64,000 nt of DNA from UBA2336 sp036787955 (GTDB lineage: Bacteria > Bacteroidota > Bacteroidia > Cytophagales > Cyclobacteriaceae): the NCBI GenBank assembly GCA_036787955.1, contig DAIQOI010000005.1:121813-185812 (forward strand). Reading direction: 5' to 3'. The position numbers and the translations under genes were made by a program. This document shows, piece by piece, positions 9,036 to 17,159 of this stretch (positions are counted from its first letter, which is position 1; every line of letters starts with the position of its first letter). A model generated the notes under the pieces. That model was given only the letters and a program-made list of their open reading frames with translations, did no database searches and was not told the DNA's origin.

Positions 9036-10133
9036 ATGAAAGGGTTTCGTTTCCGAAAATACATTCCGCCATCCGTTTCTGAAAAGTCAGATTTTGCGCG
9101 TTTGCTGCCTGTCTTCCTTAAATTGTTGCTTATTACTTCGGGCGATGCCAATGAAGCACTGCAGTGGCTTACCGAGGCCGACCGGCAATACAAACTCACC
9201 TCGGACAACTATGGTATTGGCGATTTTATTGAAGACCTGAAGCGCAGGGGCTATCTTGCAGAAGACCTGCAGACAGGAAAATTTTATGTAACGGCCAAAA
9301 CAGAGCAGCACATCAGGAAGTCGGCCCTGGAAGAAATTTTCGGTCGTCTGAAAAAATCAAGACGTGGCGATCACAACACCTTACACACAGGCAAAGGCGA
9401 TGAGCCAACAGCCGACCGCAGGGCCTACAGTTTTGGCGACAGCCCGGAACAGATCGCCATAACTGACTCGCTGAAAAATGCCCAGATTAACCACGGCACG
9501 GAAGACTTCCGCCTTACCGAAGACGACCTGGAAATCATTGAACAGGAGTTCAAAGCGCAAACATCCACTGTTTTACTGATCGACATCTCTCATTCCATGA
9601 TTCTGTATGGTGAAGACCGCATTACACCTGCCAAACAAGTAGCACTTGCCCTTGCCGAACTTATCCGAAGAAAATATCCGAAAGACACCCTGGACTTCGT
9701 TGCTTTTGGCGATGATGCAAAGCCGATCGAACTGAAGGATATTCCTTACCTGCAGGCAGGACCATATCACACCAACACCGTAGCTGCGCTTGAAATGGCC
9801 ATGGACATACTCAGACGCAGAAGAAATCCGAATAAACAAATTTTCATGATAACCGATGGCAAGCCCACCTGTATCAAACAAGGTATTCAGTACTATAAAA
9901 ATCCGTTTGGCCTGGACAAAAAAATCATAAACCGCACCCTGGCCCTGGCCGCCCAGTTGCGTAAACTCAAGATACCCGTAACCACTTTTATGATAGCTTC
10001 AGATCCCTACCTGAAGACCTTTGTACGCGAATTCACCCGCATTAACAATGGTAACGCCTATTACAGCAGCCTGGAAGGCCTTGGGCATCTGGTTTTTGAA
10101 GACTTCCGAAAAAACCGCGTCAAACATTTTTAA
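9036..10133 (+). CDS. VWA-domain protein
   Basis: The 365-residue protein has a helical N-terminal region (about 1-150) and a von Willebrand factor A domain (about 175-350). The metal site is complete: DISHS (about 182-186), a Thr in YHTNT and MITDGKPT. No signal peptide or membrane segment is seen, so it is cytosolic. VWA proteins paired with MoxR or Mg-chelatase-type ATPases act as adaptors in metal insertion or complex assembly. The partner ATPase follows after 3 nt. The reading frame extends upstream to a TTG at 9012, but the ATG at 9036 is the better start. Confidence 0.85.
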   Translation: MKGFRFRKYIPPSVSEKSDFARLLPVFLKLLLITSGDANEALQWLTEADRQYKLTSDNYGIGDFIEDLKRRGYLAEDLQTGKFYVTAKTEQHIRKSALEEIFGRLKKSRRGDHNTLHTGKGDEPTADRRAYSFGDSPEQIAITDSLKNAQINHGTEDFRLTEDDLEIIEQEFKAQTSTVLLIDISHSMILYGEDRITPAKQVALALAELIRRKYPKDTLDFVAFGDDAKPIELKDIPYLQAGPYHTNTVAALEMAMDILRRRRNPNKQIFMITDGKPTCIKQGIQYYKNPFGLDKKIINRTLALAAQLRKLKIPVTTFMIASDPYLKTFVREFTRINNGNAYYSSLEGLGHLVFEDFRKNRVKHF

Positions 10134-10136
10134 AGC

Positions 10137-11639
10137 ATGGAAATCAGCCAAATCAAAACACTGGGCCAGTTGCGCCAGTCGGGGTACCAGCCAAAATCTG
10201 TGAAGGATGAACTGCGCAGCAACCTGATTAAAAAACTTCAGAACAAAGAAACCGTATTCGAAGGGATTTACGGATACGATGAAACGGTCATCCCCGATTT
10301 ACAACGCGCCATCCTGGCACGTCACAATATCAACCTGTTAGGGCTGCGCGGCCAGGCTAAAACCCGGCTGGCCCGTTTACTGATAAACCTGCTCGATGAA
10401 TACGTACCTGTTATTGAAGGCTCGGAACTGAACGATGATCCGTTATGCCCCATATCGCGTTACGGAAAAGATCGGGTTAAAGAACTGGGCGACAACACCC
10501 CCATAGCCTGGCTGCATCGCAGCGATCGCTACACCGAAAAACTGGCCACCCCCGATGTGTCGGTGGCCGACCTGCTGGGCGATGTGGATCCTATCAAAGC
10601 GGCTGCACTCAAGCTGCCATACTCCGATGAGCGCGTGATTCACTTCGGCCTTATACCACGGGCACACCGTGGCATTTTTGTGATCAACGAATTGCCCGAC
10701 CTGCAGGCACGCATCCAGGTGGCCCTGTTCAATATACTGGAAGAAGGCGACATTCAGATACGCGGCTTTAAAATCCGGCTGCCACTCGATATTCAATTTG
10801 TATTCACCGCCAATCCTGAAGATTACACCAACCGCGGCAGCATCGTTACCCCGCTGAAAGACCGCATCGGCAGCCAAATACTTACGCATTATCCGATTCA
10901 TCTTGCCGATGCCAGGCGAATAACACAACAGGAAGCACAGTTCACGCCCGAACAGAAAGCCTCGGTGCGCATCCCTGAAATTGCCCGCGACCTGATTGAA
11001 GAAATTGCCTTTGAAGCCCGTCACAGCGAATATGTGGATCGCAAAAGCGGTGTTTCGGCCCGGCTCACCATCTCGGCCCTGGAAAACCTCATTGCCGCAG
11101 CCGAACGCAGGCGACTGCTGAACCATGAGCCGCAAACCTTCGTGCGCATAACCGACTTTCAGGGCATCATACCCGCTATAACCGGCAAGGTGGAGTTAGT
11201 TTACGAAGGTGAGCAGGAAGGGCCCGCCATCGTGGCACAGAATTTAATAGGCAGGGCTATCCGTAAACAATTCCTCAACTACTTTCCCAACCCCGACAAA
11301 TTCCGTAAACAAAAGGAAGCAAGCCCCTACAAAACCATCACCGACTGGTTCAACGAAGGGCATACGCTCGATTTACTCAACGACATGAGCCAGTCCGAAT
11401 ATCAGCGCCTGCTTCATACCGTACCCGGATTGTATGAGCTGGTAACACGCCACCATCCGAATGTTGAAAAAGAACTACAATGGTTTTTGATGGAATTCGT
11501 TTTATTTGGGCTGACCGAACACAGCCTGCTGAGCCGGCATCCGCTGACCAGCGGCTTCCAGTTCAGGGATTTAATGAGCTCCATGTTCAGTCTCCCGGAA
11601 GATGATGACCAGTCGGATGAAGAAAACATGCAGTTTTAA
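10137..11639 (+). CDS. MoxR/Mg-chelatase-type AAA+ ATPase
   Basis: The 500-residue AAA+ ATPase has Walker A GLRGQAKTR (about 69-77), a Walker B-like strand GIFVINELPDL (about 179-189), and sensor-region segment FVFTANPEDYTNRG with TPLKDRIGSQI as arginine-finger/sensor 2 region. The Walker B Asp is replaced by Asn while the catalytic Glu remains; from memory this NE form recurs in Bacteroidota members, so it is probably a family trait. It should remodel a target together with the VWA protein encoded just upstream, as ChlI/ChlD and MoxR/VWA pairs do. The target is unknown. The next gene begins inside this one. Confidence 0.85.
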   Translation: MEISQIKTLGQLRQSGYQPKSVKDELRSNLIKKLQNKETVFEGIYGYDETVIPDLQRAILARHNINLLGLRGQAKTRLARLLINLLDEYVPVIEGSELNDDPLCPISRYGKDRVKELGDNTPIAWLHRSDRYTEKLATPDVSVADLLGDVDPIKAAALKLPYSDERVIHFGLIPRAHRGIFVINELPDLQARIQVALFNILEEGDIQIRGFKIRLPLDIQFVFTANPEDYTNRGSIVTPLKDRIGSQILTHYPIHLADARRITQQEAQFTPEQKASVRIPEIARDLIEEIAFEARHSEYVDRKSGVSARLTISALENLIAAAERRRLLNHEPQTFVRITDFQGIIPAITGKVELVYEGEQEGPAIVAQNLIGRAIRKQFLNYFPNPDKFRKQKEASPYKTITDWFNEGHTLDLLNDMSQSEYQRLLHTVPGLYELVTRHHPNVEKELQWFLMEFVLFGLTEHSLLSRHPLTSGFQFRDLMSSMFSLPEDDDQSDEENMQF

Positions 11640-12300
11640 GGAAGAACAATACTATTCATCGCGGTTACAGGAATTACGATTTCAGGTTGCCGGAGGCGAA
11701 GGCTTGCACCTGGAATTTAAGCGCAAGGCTTCCGATCCGGAAAAAATTGTGCGCGAACTGGTGGCTTTTGCCAATACAGAAGGGGGTACCCTGCTGGTTG
11801 GTGTAGCCGATGATGGCAGTATTCCGGGAATAAAATATCCTGAAGAAGAGTCATTCGTTATCCGGCAGGCCATTCTGAAGCAGGTACGGCCAATGTTGCG
11901 GTTTTCCGAAGAAGTGATTGCAGTTGCCCCCGCCCGCTATGTGCTAGCCTACCACATTCAAGCAGGGAAAAGGCTGCCCTATCAGATAAAGCAGACAAAC
12001 GGCCTTGTTTGTTACGTGCGGATAAACGACCAAAGCATTAAAGCCAGCGCAGAGATGAGAGCCGTGTTAAGGCAGCGCCACCGCAGGCACAACAGGCTGA
12101 TTCGCTATGGCGAGCACGAACAGCTGCTCATGCAACATCTGGCCCGTAACCATACCATAACCCTTCAGGATTTTGCTAACCTTACAAAACTGTCGCGTAA
12201 AAAAGCATCGCGTAAACTGGTCCATCTGGTACTCGCCAACCTGCTGAAACTGACACCTACCGGCAAAGGTGACGTGTACTCCCTGGCCTTTGTTGCATAG
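11617..12300 (+). CDS. AlbA/Schlafen-type (divergent AAA-4) putative DNA-binding protein
   Basis: The product (227 residues from the ATG at 11617, 232 from 11602) has an AlbA_2-type domain with the typical HLEFKRK start, a FANTEGGTLLVGVADDG core (about 50-65) and a C-terminal winged-helix-like segment (about 170-215, TITLQDFANLTKLSRKKASR). Proteins of this architecture bind nucleic acid or nucleotides and often serve as regulators; the exact role is unknown. The start lies inside the ATPase gene (overlap 23 or 38 nt), so it is probably the third member of the VWA/ATPase operon. Confidence 0.75.
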   Translation: MKKTCSFKEEQYYSSRLQELRFQVAGGEGLHLEFKRKASDPEKIVRELVAFANTEGGTLLVGVADDGSIPGIKYPEEESFVIRQAILKQVRPMLRFSEEVIAVAPARYVLAYHIQAGKRLPYQIKQTNGLVCYVRINDQSIKASAEMRAVLRQRHRRHNRLIRYGEHEQLLMQHLARNHTITLQDFANLTKLSRKKASRKLVHLVLANLLKLTPTGKGDVYSLAFVA

Positions 12301-12393
12301 CAAGGAAGGTAAAATTATCAAAAAAATAATCCATTTGCACACTATCATTTTCACAAAGGTTTTTGTTCCTTTCAATTACTTTTTCATTACGCT

Positions 12394-13737
12394 ATGGCAA
12401 AATCTCGGAAGGAGAAAAAAATCTTTGTGCTCGACACATCCGTCATTATTTACGAACACAATTCCATTCTCAACTTCGCCGAACACGACATCGGAATTCC
12501 GATAACCGTGCTGGAAGAACTGGACAACTTCAAGAAAGGCAACGACACAAAAAATTTCGAAGCACGCGAATTCATCCGACTCATAGACAAGCTGGCCAAA
12601 GACCAGATGCTACACCAGTGGAATCCGCTGAACGGACGCGACAAAGGAAATTTCAAAGTACTAATGGACACCGGTGGCAACGGCATTTTGGATGCCAACA
12701 AAGTGTTTAACGAAGATAAGCCCGATCACCGCATCCTGAATGCTGCCCTTCGGTTACAAAAGGAAGAGAAGGGAAGAAAAGTGATACTGGTATCAAAAGA
12801 CGTAAACCTGCGGCTGAAAGCCAAGGCACTCGGTCTTCAAGCTGAAGACTACACTACCGGAAAAGTCAAAAACATATCCAGCCTGTATAGCGGGCGCACC
12901 ATTCTGGAAGATGTAGATGCCGATGCCATCAACCTGATTTATGACAAGGGATACTGCCCGCCCGAGGAAGTACTGGGCGATACGGCTCCGCAGAAAAATC
13001 ATTACTACATTTTGCGCAGTGGCAAGAAATCCGTGCTTGCTTACTTCAACCCATTCAACGGCATGGTGGAGCACGTGGAAAAGCGGGCGGTGTACGGCAT
13101 CAAGCCGCGCAATGCCGAACAGGCCTTTGCTATACATGCTGTATTGAAGCCTGAAATCCGCCTGGTATCGCTGCAGGGCATTGCCGGCACCGGAAAAACA
13201 CTTATCGCCCTTGCTGCTGCCTTGGAACAGAAGCGCGAATTCCGGCAGATTTACCTGGCACGTCCCATTGTGCCGCTCAGTAACAAAGATATTGGTTACC
13301 TGCCGGGCGACATTAAATCGAAACTTAATCCTTATATGGAGCCGCTATGGGACAACCTGAAGTTTATTCAGAATCAGTACAGCGAAACCGATAAGGAATA
13401 CACCAAGATAACGGAGATGGTCAACCAGGAAAAACTGGTCATTACGCCACTCGCTTACATCCGCGGCCGCAGCCTGTCCAACATTTGTTTTATAGTAGAT
13501 GAAGCCCAGAACCTCACACCTCATGAAGTAAAGACCATCATTACCCGCGCAGGCGAAAACACCAAAATTATCTTCACCGGAGATATTCATCAGATAGACA
13601 CCCCCTATCTCGATTCCCAGTCAAACGGATTGTCGTACCTGATAGACCGGCTGAAAGACCAGGACCTGTACGCACACGTTACCCTGGAAAAGGGCGAGCG
13701 ATCGGAACTGGCCAACCTGGCCAATGAACTATTGTAA
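12394..13737 (+). CDS. phoH: PhoH family protein with N-terminal PIN domain
   Basis: The 447-residue protein joins a PIN nuclease-like domain (FVLDTSVIIYEHNSIL at about 8-23, later acidic residues in DHRILNAALRL) to a PhoH ATPase domain. Walker A is GIAGTGKT (about 262-269), Walker B is CFIVDEAQNL, and the sensor segment is FTGDIHQIDTPYLD. PIN-PhoH proteins are RNA-associated ATPases; RNA unwinding or cleavage in stress or ribosome maturation is proposed for relatives. The start is the only suitable ATG and fits the family N-terminus. It follows the AlbA-type gene by 93 nt, so it may be a separate unit. Confidence 0.92.
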   Translation: MAKSRKEKKIFVLDTSVIIYEHNSILNFAEHDIGIPITVLEELDNFKKGNDTKNFEAREFIRLIDKLAKDQMLHQWNPLNGRDKGNFKVLMDTGGNGILDANKVFNEDKPDHRILNAALRLQKEEKGRKVILVSKDVNLRLKAKALGLQAEDYTTGKVKNISSLYSGRTILEDVDADAINLIYDKGYCPPEEVLGDTAPQKNHYYILRSGKKSVLAYFNPFNGMVEHVEKRAVYGIKPRNAEQAFAIHAVLKPEIRLVSLQGIAGTGKTLIALAAALEQKREFRQIYLARPIVPLSNKDIGYLPGDIKSKLNPYMEPLWDNLKFIQNQYSETDKEYTKITEMVNQEKLVITPLAYIRGRSLSNICFIVDEAQNLTPHEVKTIITRAGENTKIIFTGDIHQIDTPYLDSQSNGLSYLIDRLKDQDLYAHVTLEKGERSELANLANELL

Positions 13738-13979
13738 AGTTTTTTTACGATGCAAGATTTTCAAGCAGATCTCTAAAAATCTGCAAACGGAAGCCCCTTT
13801 CCGACCTATCAACAGGTTTTCTCAGCCAAATCCGGATGTAAGAAGATGACCCGTAGTAACAACAAAGAAGCCTTTTCTGAAAAAATCAGCCTAAAACCAA
13901 TGCACCCCGCAAATCGGGGTATTATCCAGCCTGATTGGTAATGCGTTAATTTGACAGGCGAAACTAAGGTGAAAAAAAG

Positions 13980-14237
13980 ATGAACGCGGTTAAACGCTGG
14001 TTATTCCGGTGGATGTCCAATCAGCAAAAACTCAGGTTTTTACTGGATGAAGGCACCATGCTGGGCATGCGCAACAAAAACGGCCGCACGGCCTATCTGT
14101 ACATGCTACATAACTGGTGTGCAGAGGTAATTTTCCGGGATGACATGCCCGAAAATGAGGCAGAAAAAATTTTTGTTTTTCGCAGCGTCAAACAATTCAA
14201 CCAGTATCTCGAGCAGGAGTTGCGGAAAAGCCTTTAA
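13980..14237 (+). CDS. Small protein of unknown function
   Basis: I recognise no family. The 85-residue product is basic at its N-terminus (KRWLFRWMSNQQKLRF), has a mixed hydrophobic/charged centre and ends in a probable helix (VKQFNQYLEQELRKSL). There is no signal peptide. A purine-rich GGTGAAAAAAAG precedes the ATG. The 242-nt spacer upstream holds only a small inverted repeat (ACCCCG/CGGGGT at 13904-13920) and no clear promoter; the 80 nt downstream hold a weak GC hairpin near 14272-14291. The gene is plausible because of its start context and isolation, but unproven. Confidence 0.5.
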   Translation: MNAVKRWLFRWMSNQQKLRFLLDEGTMLGMRNKNGRTAYLYMLHNWCAEVIFRDDMPENEAEKIFVFRSVKQFNQYLEQELRKSL

Positions 14238-14318
14238 AAAAAGAAAATGCTTTGCATACTACCCGATTTGGACCGGGTTGTCCTGCCCGGTGCAGGCTGT
14301 CGGTAACGCAGGAAAAAA

Positions 14319-15191
14319 CTAACCCAGTACTTTTCGCACCGTTTCACCGATATCGGCAGGCGACTCGACCACGTGAAGGCCGCATTCGCGCATGATTTTC
14401 ATTTTTGCAGCAGCGGTATCTTCTGCACCGCCTATAATAGCCCCGGCATGCCCCATGCGTCTGCCCGGAGGTGCAGTCTGGCCGGCAATAAAACCCACCA
14501 CCGGCTTTTTGTTTCCGGTTTCCTTAATCCAGCGCGCAGCAACCGGCTCATAGTTACCGCCTATCTCGCCAATCATTACAATGGCATCTGTTTCCGGGTC
14601 GTTCATCAGCATTTCAACGGCTTCTTTCGTTGGTGTTCCGATGATGGGGTCTCCGCCTATACCAATAGCAGTTGAAATACCAAGGCCTGCCTTTACAATC
14701 TGATCGGCCGCTTCATAGGTAAGTGTTCCCGATTTGGATACCACACCCACCCTTCCTTTTTTAAACACAAATCCCGGCATGATGCCAACCTTCGCCTCAC
14801 CCGGCGTGATAACTCCCGGACAATTCGGGCCGATTAATATAGTCTTACGCTGCTGGATGTATTTTTTAGCAATCATCATATCTTTCACGGGTATTCCTTC
14901 GGTTATGGCTACAATAACCTGAATACCGGCATCTGCCGCTTCCATGATGGCATCGGCAGCAAAGGCAGGGGGCACAAAGATGATGGATACATCCGCCCCG
15001 GTTTTTTGAACTGCCTCTTTAACTGTATCAAAAACGGGCCGGCCCAGGTGTTCGGAACCTCCTTTTCCGGGTGTAACGCCACCCACTACATTGGTTCCGT
15101 ATTCTATCATCTGACCTGCATGGAAAGTGCCTTCCGAGCCGGTAAAACCCTGTACCAGAACCCGGGAGTTTTTGTTCACCAATACACTCAT
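14319..15191 (-). CDS. sucD: Succinate-CoA ligase alpha subunit
   Basis: SucD is the CoA-binding, phosphohistidine-carrying subunit of succinyl-CoA synthetase in the citric acid cycle. The 290-residue length from the ATG at 15191 (SVLVNKNSRVLVQGFTGSEG) is the family norm. An ATG eight codons upstream lies at the candidate -7 box, so it is not used here. GGVTPGKGG marks the CoA-binding domain, IGPNCPGVI the central strand, and GRRMGHAGAII carries the active-site His. The beta subunit gene sucC is not adjacent. A promoter with -33 and -7 boxes lies just upstream, against the terminator of the preceding operon. Confidence 0.96.
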   Translation of the reverse strand: MSVLVNKNSRVLVQGFTGSEGTFHAGQMIEYGTNVVGGVTPGKGGSEHLGRPVFDTVKEAVQKTGADVSIIFVPPAFAADAIMEAADAGIQVIVAITEGIPVKDMMIAKKYIQQRKTILIGPNCPGVITPGEAKVGIMPGFVFKKGRVGVVSKSGTLTYEAADQIVKAGLGISTAIGIGGDPIIGTPTKEAVEMLMNDPETDAIVMIGEIGGNYEPVAARWIKETGNKKPVVGFIAGQTAPPGRRMGHAGAIIGGAEDTAAAKMKIMRECGLHVVESPADIGETVRKVLG

Positions 15192-15212
15192 GAAAATGGC
15201 ATTTGAAGCGTA

Positions 15213-15241
15213 CAAAAATAGAAGAATATACCGGGCATCAA
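15213..15241 (-). promoter_or_regulatory. Promoter for sucD
   Basis: On the minus strand the -7 box TATTTTTG (15213-15220) matches TAnnTTTG, and a -33 TTG lies at 15239-15241 with an 18-nt spacer. The TTG is formed by the end of the U-tract of the upstream terminator, so terminator and promoter are fused. The predicted transcript would start about 15 nt before the sucD ATG. Confidence 0.6.
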
Positions 15242-15269
15242 AAAAATAAAGGCCCTTGGGAGGGCCTTT
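15240..15269 (-). terminator. Rho-independent terminator of the CHASE2/FecR-like operon
   Basis: A perfect 9-bp stem (AAAGGCCCT with AGGGCCTTT, 15248-15256 and 15261-15269) with a 4-nt loop is followed on the minus strand by TTTATTTTTTT. It lies 24 nt after the stop of the last gene of the operon. Confidence 0.85.
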
Positions 15270-15292
15270 AACACAGATTCTTTGCGGATTTC

Positions 15293-16177
15293 TCAGTTCT
15301 TGCTTACCAAGCCCAGGCGTTGCAAAAATCTTGCATACTCTTCTTTGTACAAATCCACATCTGGTGCCATTTCAATAGCCTGCTGGTAGGCAGTGAGGGC
15401 ATCGGAAAGCAACAGGTGGCTTTCAAAGAAACCAGCCTGCAGATACTTTTCCAGGGCGGTGCCATCAGAAACAGCCGACATAAATTCATTCCATTCTTTT
15501 TCTATTTCAGCTCTCTTGCTGCCCTGCAGGCGCTTGACCGAAGTATTGCCCGATTGAAAACCATCGGCCGTTACCACTTTAATGAGCAGGTTCGGTTCAG
15601 CCGCCAGTTTCGGGTCGGCAAGGTTCAGTTTAAAGCTGGTGCCTTCAACCTTGTATTTGGCCAACTCATCTTCAGCAAGATTCATTACCACAACTTCAGC
15701 CTGTGAAGATTTACCGGGTGAGTACCAGCTCAGATAAACTTCATTGCCCAGGTGGTAGGAGGTTCTGGGCATGTAGAGGATGACCGGCGCTTTCAGATCG
15801 CGATGAACAGCCCCGGTGGCTGCCAGTTTGTTTTTCTTTTCCTCCTCGCTGCTCAGAATAAACTCGGTGTATTTACTCATCACCGATGAGCCCTTCGATA
15901 TTTTTGAAGCTACATCAGCAAGTTTGTGCGGACCGGCCTCTTTAATTTCAACAGGCTTGCCACTGACATGCATCAAACCCAGATAGGAGTTCTCAGCAAT
16001 ATTGACTTCGTCAGAGGCAGAGAGATTAGCGCCTACTTTAATTGAGGCCCAGGCATCACCATTCCTTACCTCCGTTTTGCCTTTGCTTACCAGTACTTTG
16101 AAGTCATAGCTTTGGGCAAGTAGCGCACTGATGGAAAACATTAAGAAGCAAACGACAAACCAACGATTGAATTGCAT
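15293..16177 (-). CDS. Exported FecR-like/TPR-like protein (paralogue B)
   Basis: The 294-residue product has a signal peptide (FVVCFLMFSISALLAQ, cleavage near residue 22). A FecR-like beta domain covers about 25-90 (FKVLVSKGKTEVRNGDAWAS, GANLSASDEV). A linker carries the KKNKLAATGAVHR motif, a beta-sandwich-like middle covers about 125-215, and a TPR-like helical end reads LSDALTAYQQAIEMAPDVDL. It is the clear paralogue of the next gene upstream: both keep YxxFILSS, KKNKLxATGAVHR, EWN/AWNE and the APDVDxxKExY tail. It probably acts in the periplasm with the CHASE2 membrane protein. The name is domain-based only; no function is known to me. Confidence 0.75.
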   Translation of the reverse strand: MQFNRWFVVCFLMFSISALLAQSYDFKVLVSKGKTEVRNGDAWASIKVGANLSASDEVNIAENSYLGLMHVSGKPVEIKEAGPHKLADVASKISKGSSVMSKYTEFILSSEEEKKNKLAATGAVHRDLKAPVILYMPRTSYHLGNEVYLSWYSPGKSSQAEVVVMNLAEDELAKYKVEGTSFKLNLADPKLAAEPNLLIKVVTADGFQSGNTSVKRLQGSKRAEIEKEWNEFMSAVSDGTALEKYLQAGFFESHLLLSDALTAYQQAIEMAPDVDLYKEEYARFLQRLGLVSKN

Positions 16178-16189
16178 AGTTTGTAAGGT

Positions 16190-17104
16190 TTATTGTTGAG
16201 TATTTTTTAATCCGGTTCGTATCAGGAAGTTATTGTAGGCTTCCTTAAAGAAATCCACATCGGGAGCAAGCCTTATGGCTTCTTCATAGGCTGCGATCGC
16301 ATCTATTATCAGGTTTTTGTTTTCGTAAAAGCCTGCTATCAGAAATTTATTCATGGCATTTACCTCAGCTACATCAGCGGCAATTTCGTTCCAGGCTTTT
16401 TTAATCTGTTCCTGTTCAACAGGTGTCAGTCGCTTAATGGTGTACTGGGGCGAAGCAATTTTTGGATTTGCTTTATCGCTCACTTCAACGAATAATGAGC
16501 CCAGCTCAGAAAATTGCTTATCGTTCAGATCCAGCACAATGCTGTTGGAAGTGGTCTCCATCCGCGCAACAGGATCGCCAAATATGTTGGTTATGTTAAC
16601 CACAAAAGGACCCTTTGTTTTCTGGCTCTCCCAGCGAATCACCACCAATGAACTGTAAACGGCCGTATTCATACCGGGTGTGGACGGCAGCAGCACATTA
16701 ATATCTTCTTTCGTGCCTCGATGCACGGCCCCGGTAGCGCTCAGTTTATTTTTCTTTTCATCGGCGTTGCTGCTCAGAATAAAGTCAGCGTATTTATTCA
16801 GCACGCTGGGCCCACCCCCAATCTGCTTTTCGAGTTGGGCTACGGCATAGGTACCGGGTTTGTTCAGCTCAATTGGTTTACCACTGGAATGAAAAAGTCC
16901 AACATAGGCATTGTCTCCCACTTTCAGTTCGTCAGCAGGTTTAAGGATAGAGCCGGTTTTAAGGGGTTGCCAGGTTCCTGCGGTCTTCACTTCGGTAGCC
17001 CCTTTACTGGCCACAACCTTAAAGGCATACCCTGCGGCCTGCCCGTAGAGCCATGCCGGAACAAAAAACAAGGCCATGCCAATAGTTAAAATTCTGATTA
17101 TCAT
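16190..17104 (-). CDS. Exported FecR-like/TPR-like protein (paralogue A)
   Basis: The 304-residue product from the ATG at 17104 starts with a signal peptide (IRILTIGMALFFVPAWLYGQ). A FecR-like segment follows (FKVVASKGATEVKTAGTWQP, then GSILKPADELKVGDNAYVG), which resembles the strand pattern of FecR periplasmic domains. A middle beta domain leads to a C-terminal TPR-like hairpin (IIDAIAAYEEAIRLAPDVDF). It precedes its paralogue by 12 nt and follows the CHASE2 gene by 55 nt. An upstream ATG at 17140 would add 12 residues that spoil the signal peptide start. Tandem duplication with retained architecture suggests the two form a hetero-oligomer; this is inference. Confidence 0.75.
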   Translation of the reverse strand: MIIRILTIGMALFFVPAWLYGQAAGYAFKVVASKGATEVKTAGTWQPLKTGSILKPADELKVGDNAYVGLFHSSGKPIELNKPGTYAVAQLEKQIGGGPSVLNKYADFILSSNADEKKNKLSATGAVHRGTKEDINVLLPSTPGMNTAVYSSLVVIRWESQKTKGPFVVNITNIFGDPVARMETTSNSIVLDLNDKQFSELGSLFVEVSDKANPKIASPQYTIKRLTPVEQEQIKKAWNEIAADVAEVNAMNKFLIAGFYENKNLIIDAIAAYEEAIRLAPDVDFFKEAYNNFLIRTGLKNTQQ

Positions 17105-17159
17105 GCTGATACTTAAATTTAAGAAGTCTAATTTACACAATTTCCATCATCCACGGGCA

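Noticed and set aside
10679..10700. Walker B Asp to Asn change as an inactivating mutation
   Set aside because: The motif GIFVINELPDL recurs, as I recall it, in this ATPase subfamily and keeps the catalytic Glu, so it is probably a family trait.
13950..13960. Shared TTTGACAGGC upstream of 13980 and 18600
   Set aside because: The 10-nt match looks like a -35 TTGACA, but no -7 box follows at the right spacing in either case; coincidence is likely.
14272..14291. GC hairpin between the small orphan gene and sucD
   Set aside because: The stem is 6 bp and no U-tract follows on either strand, so I do not call a terminator.
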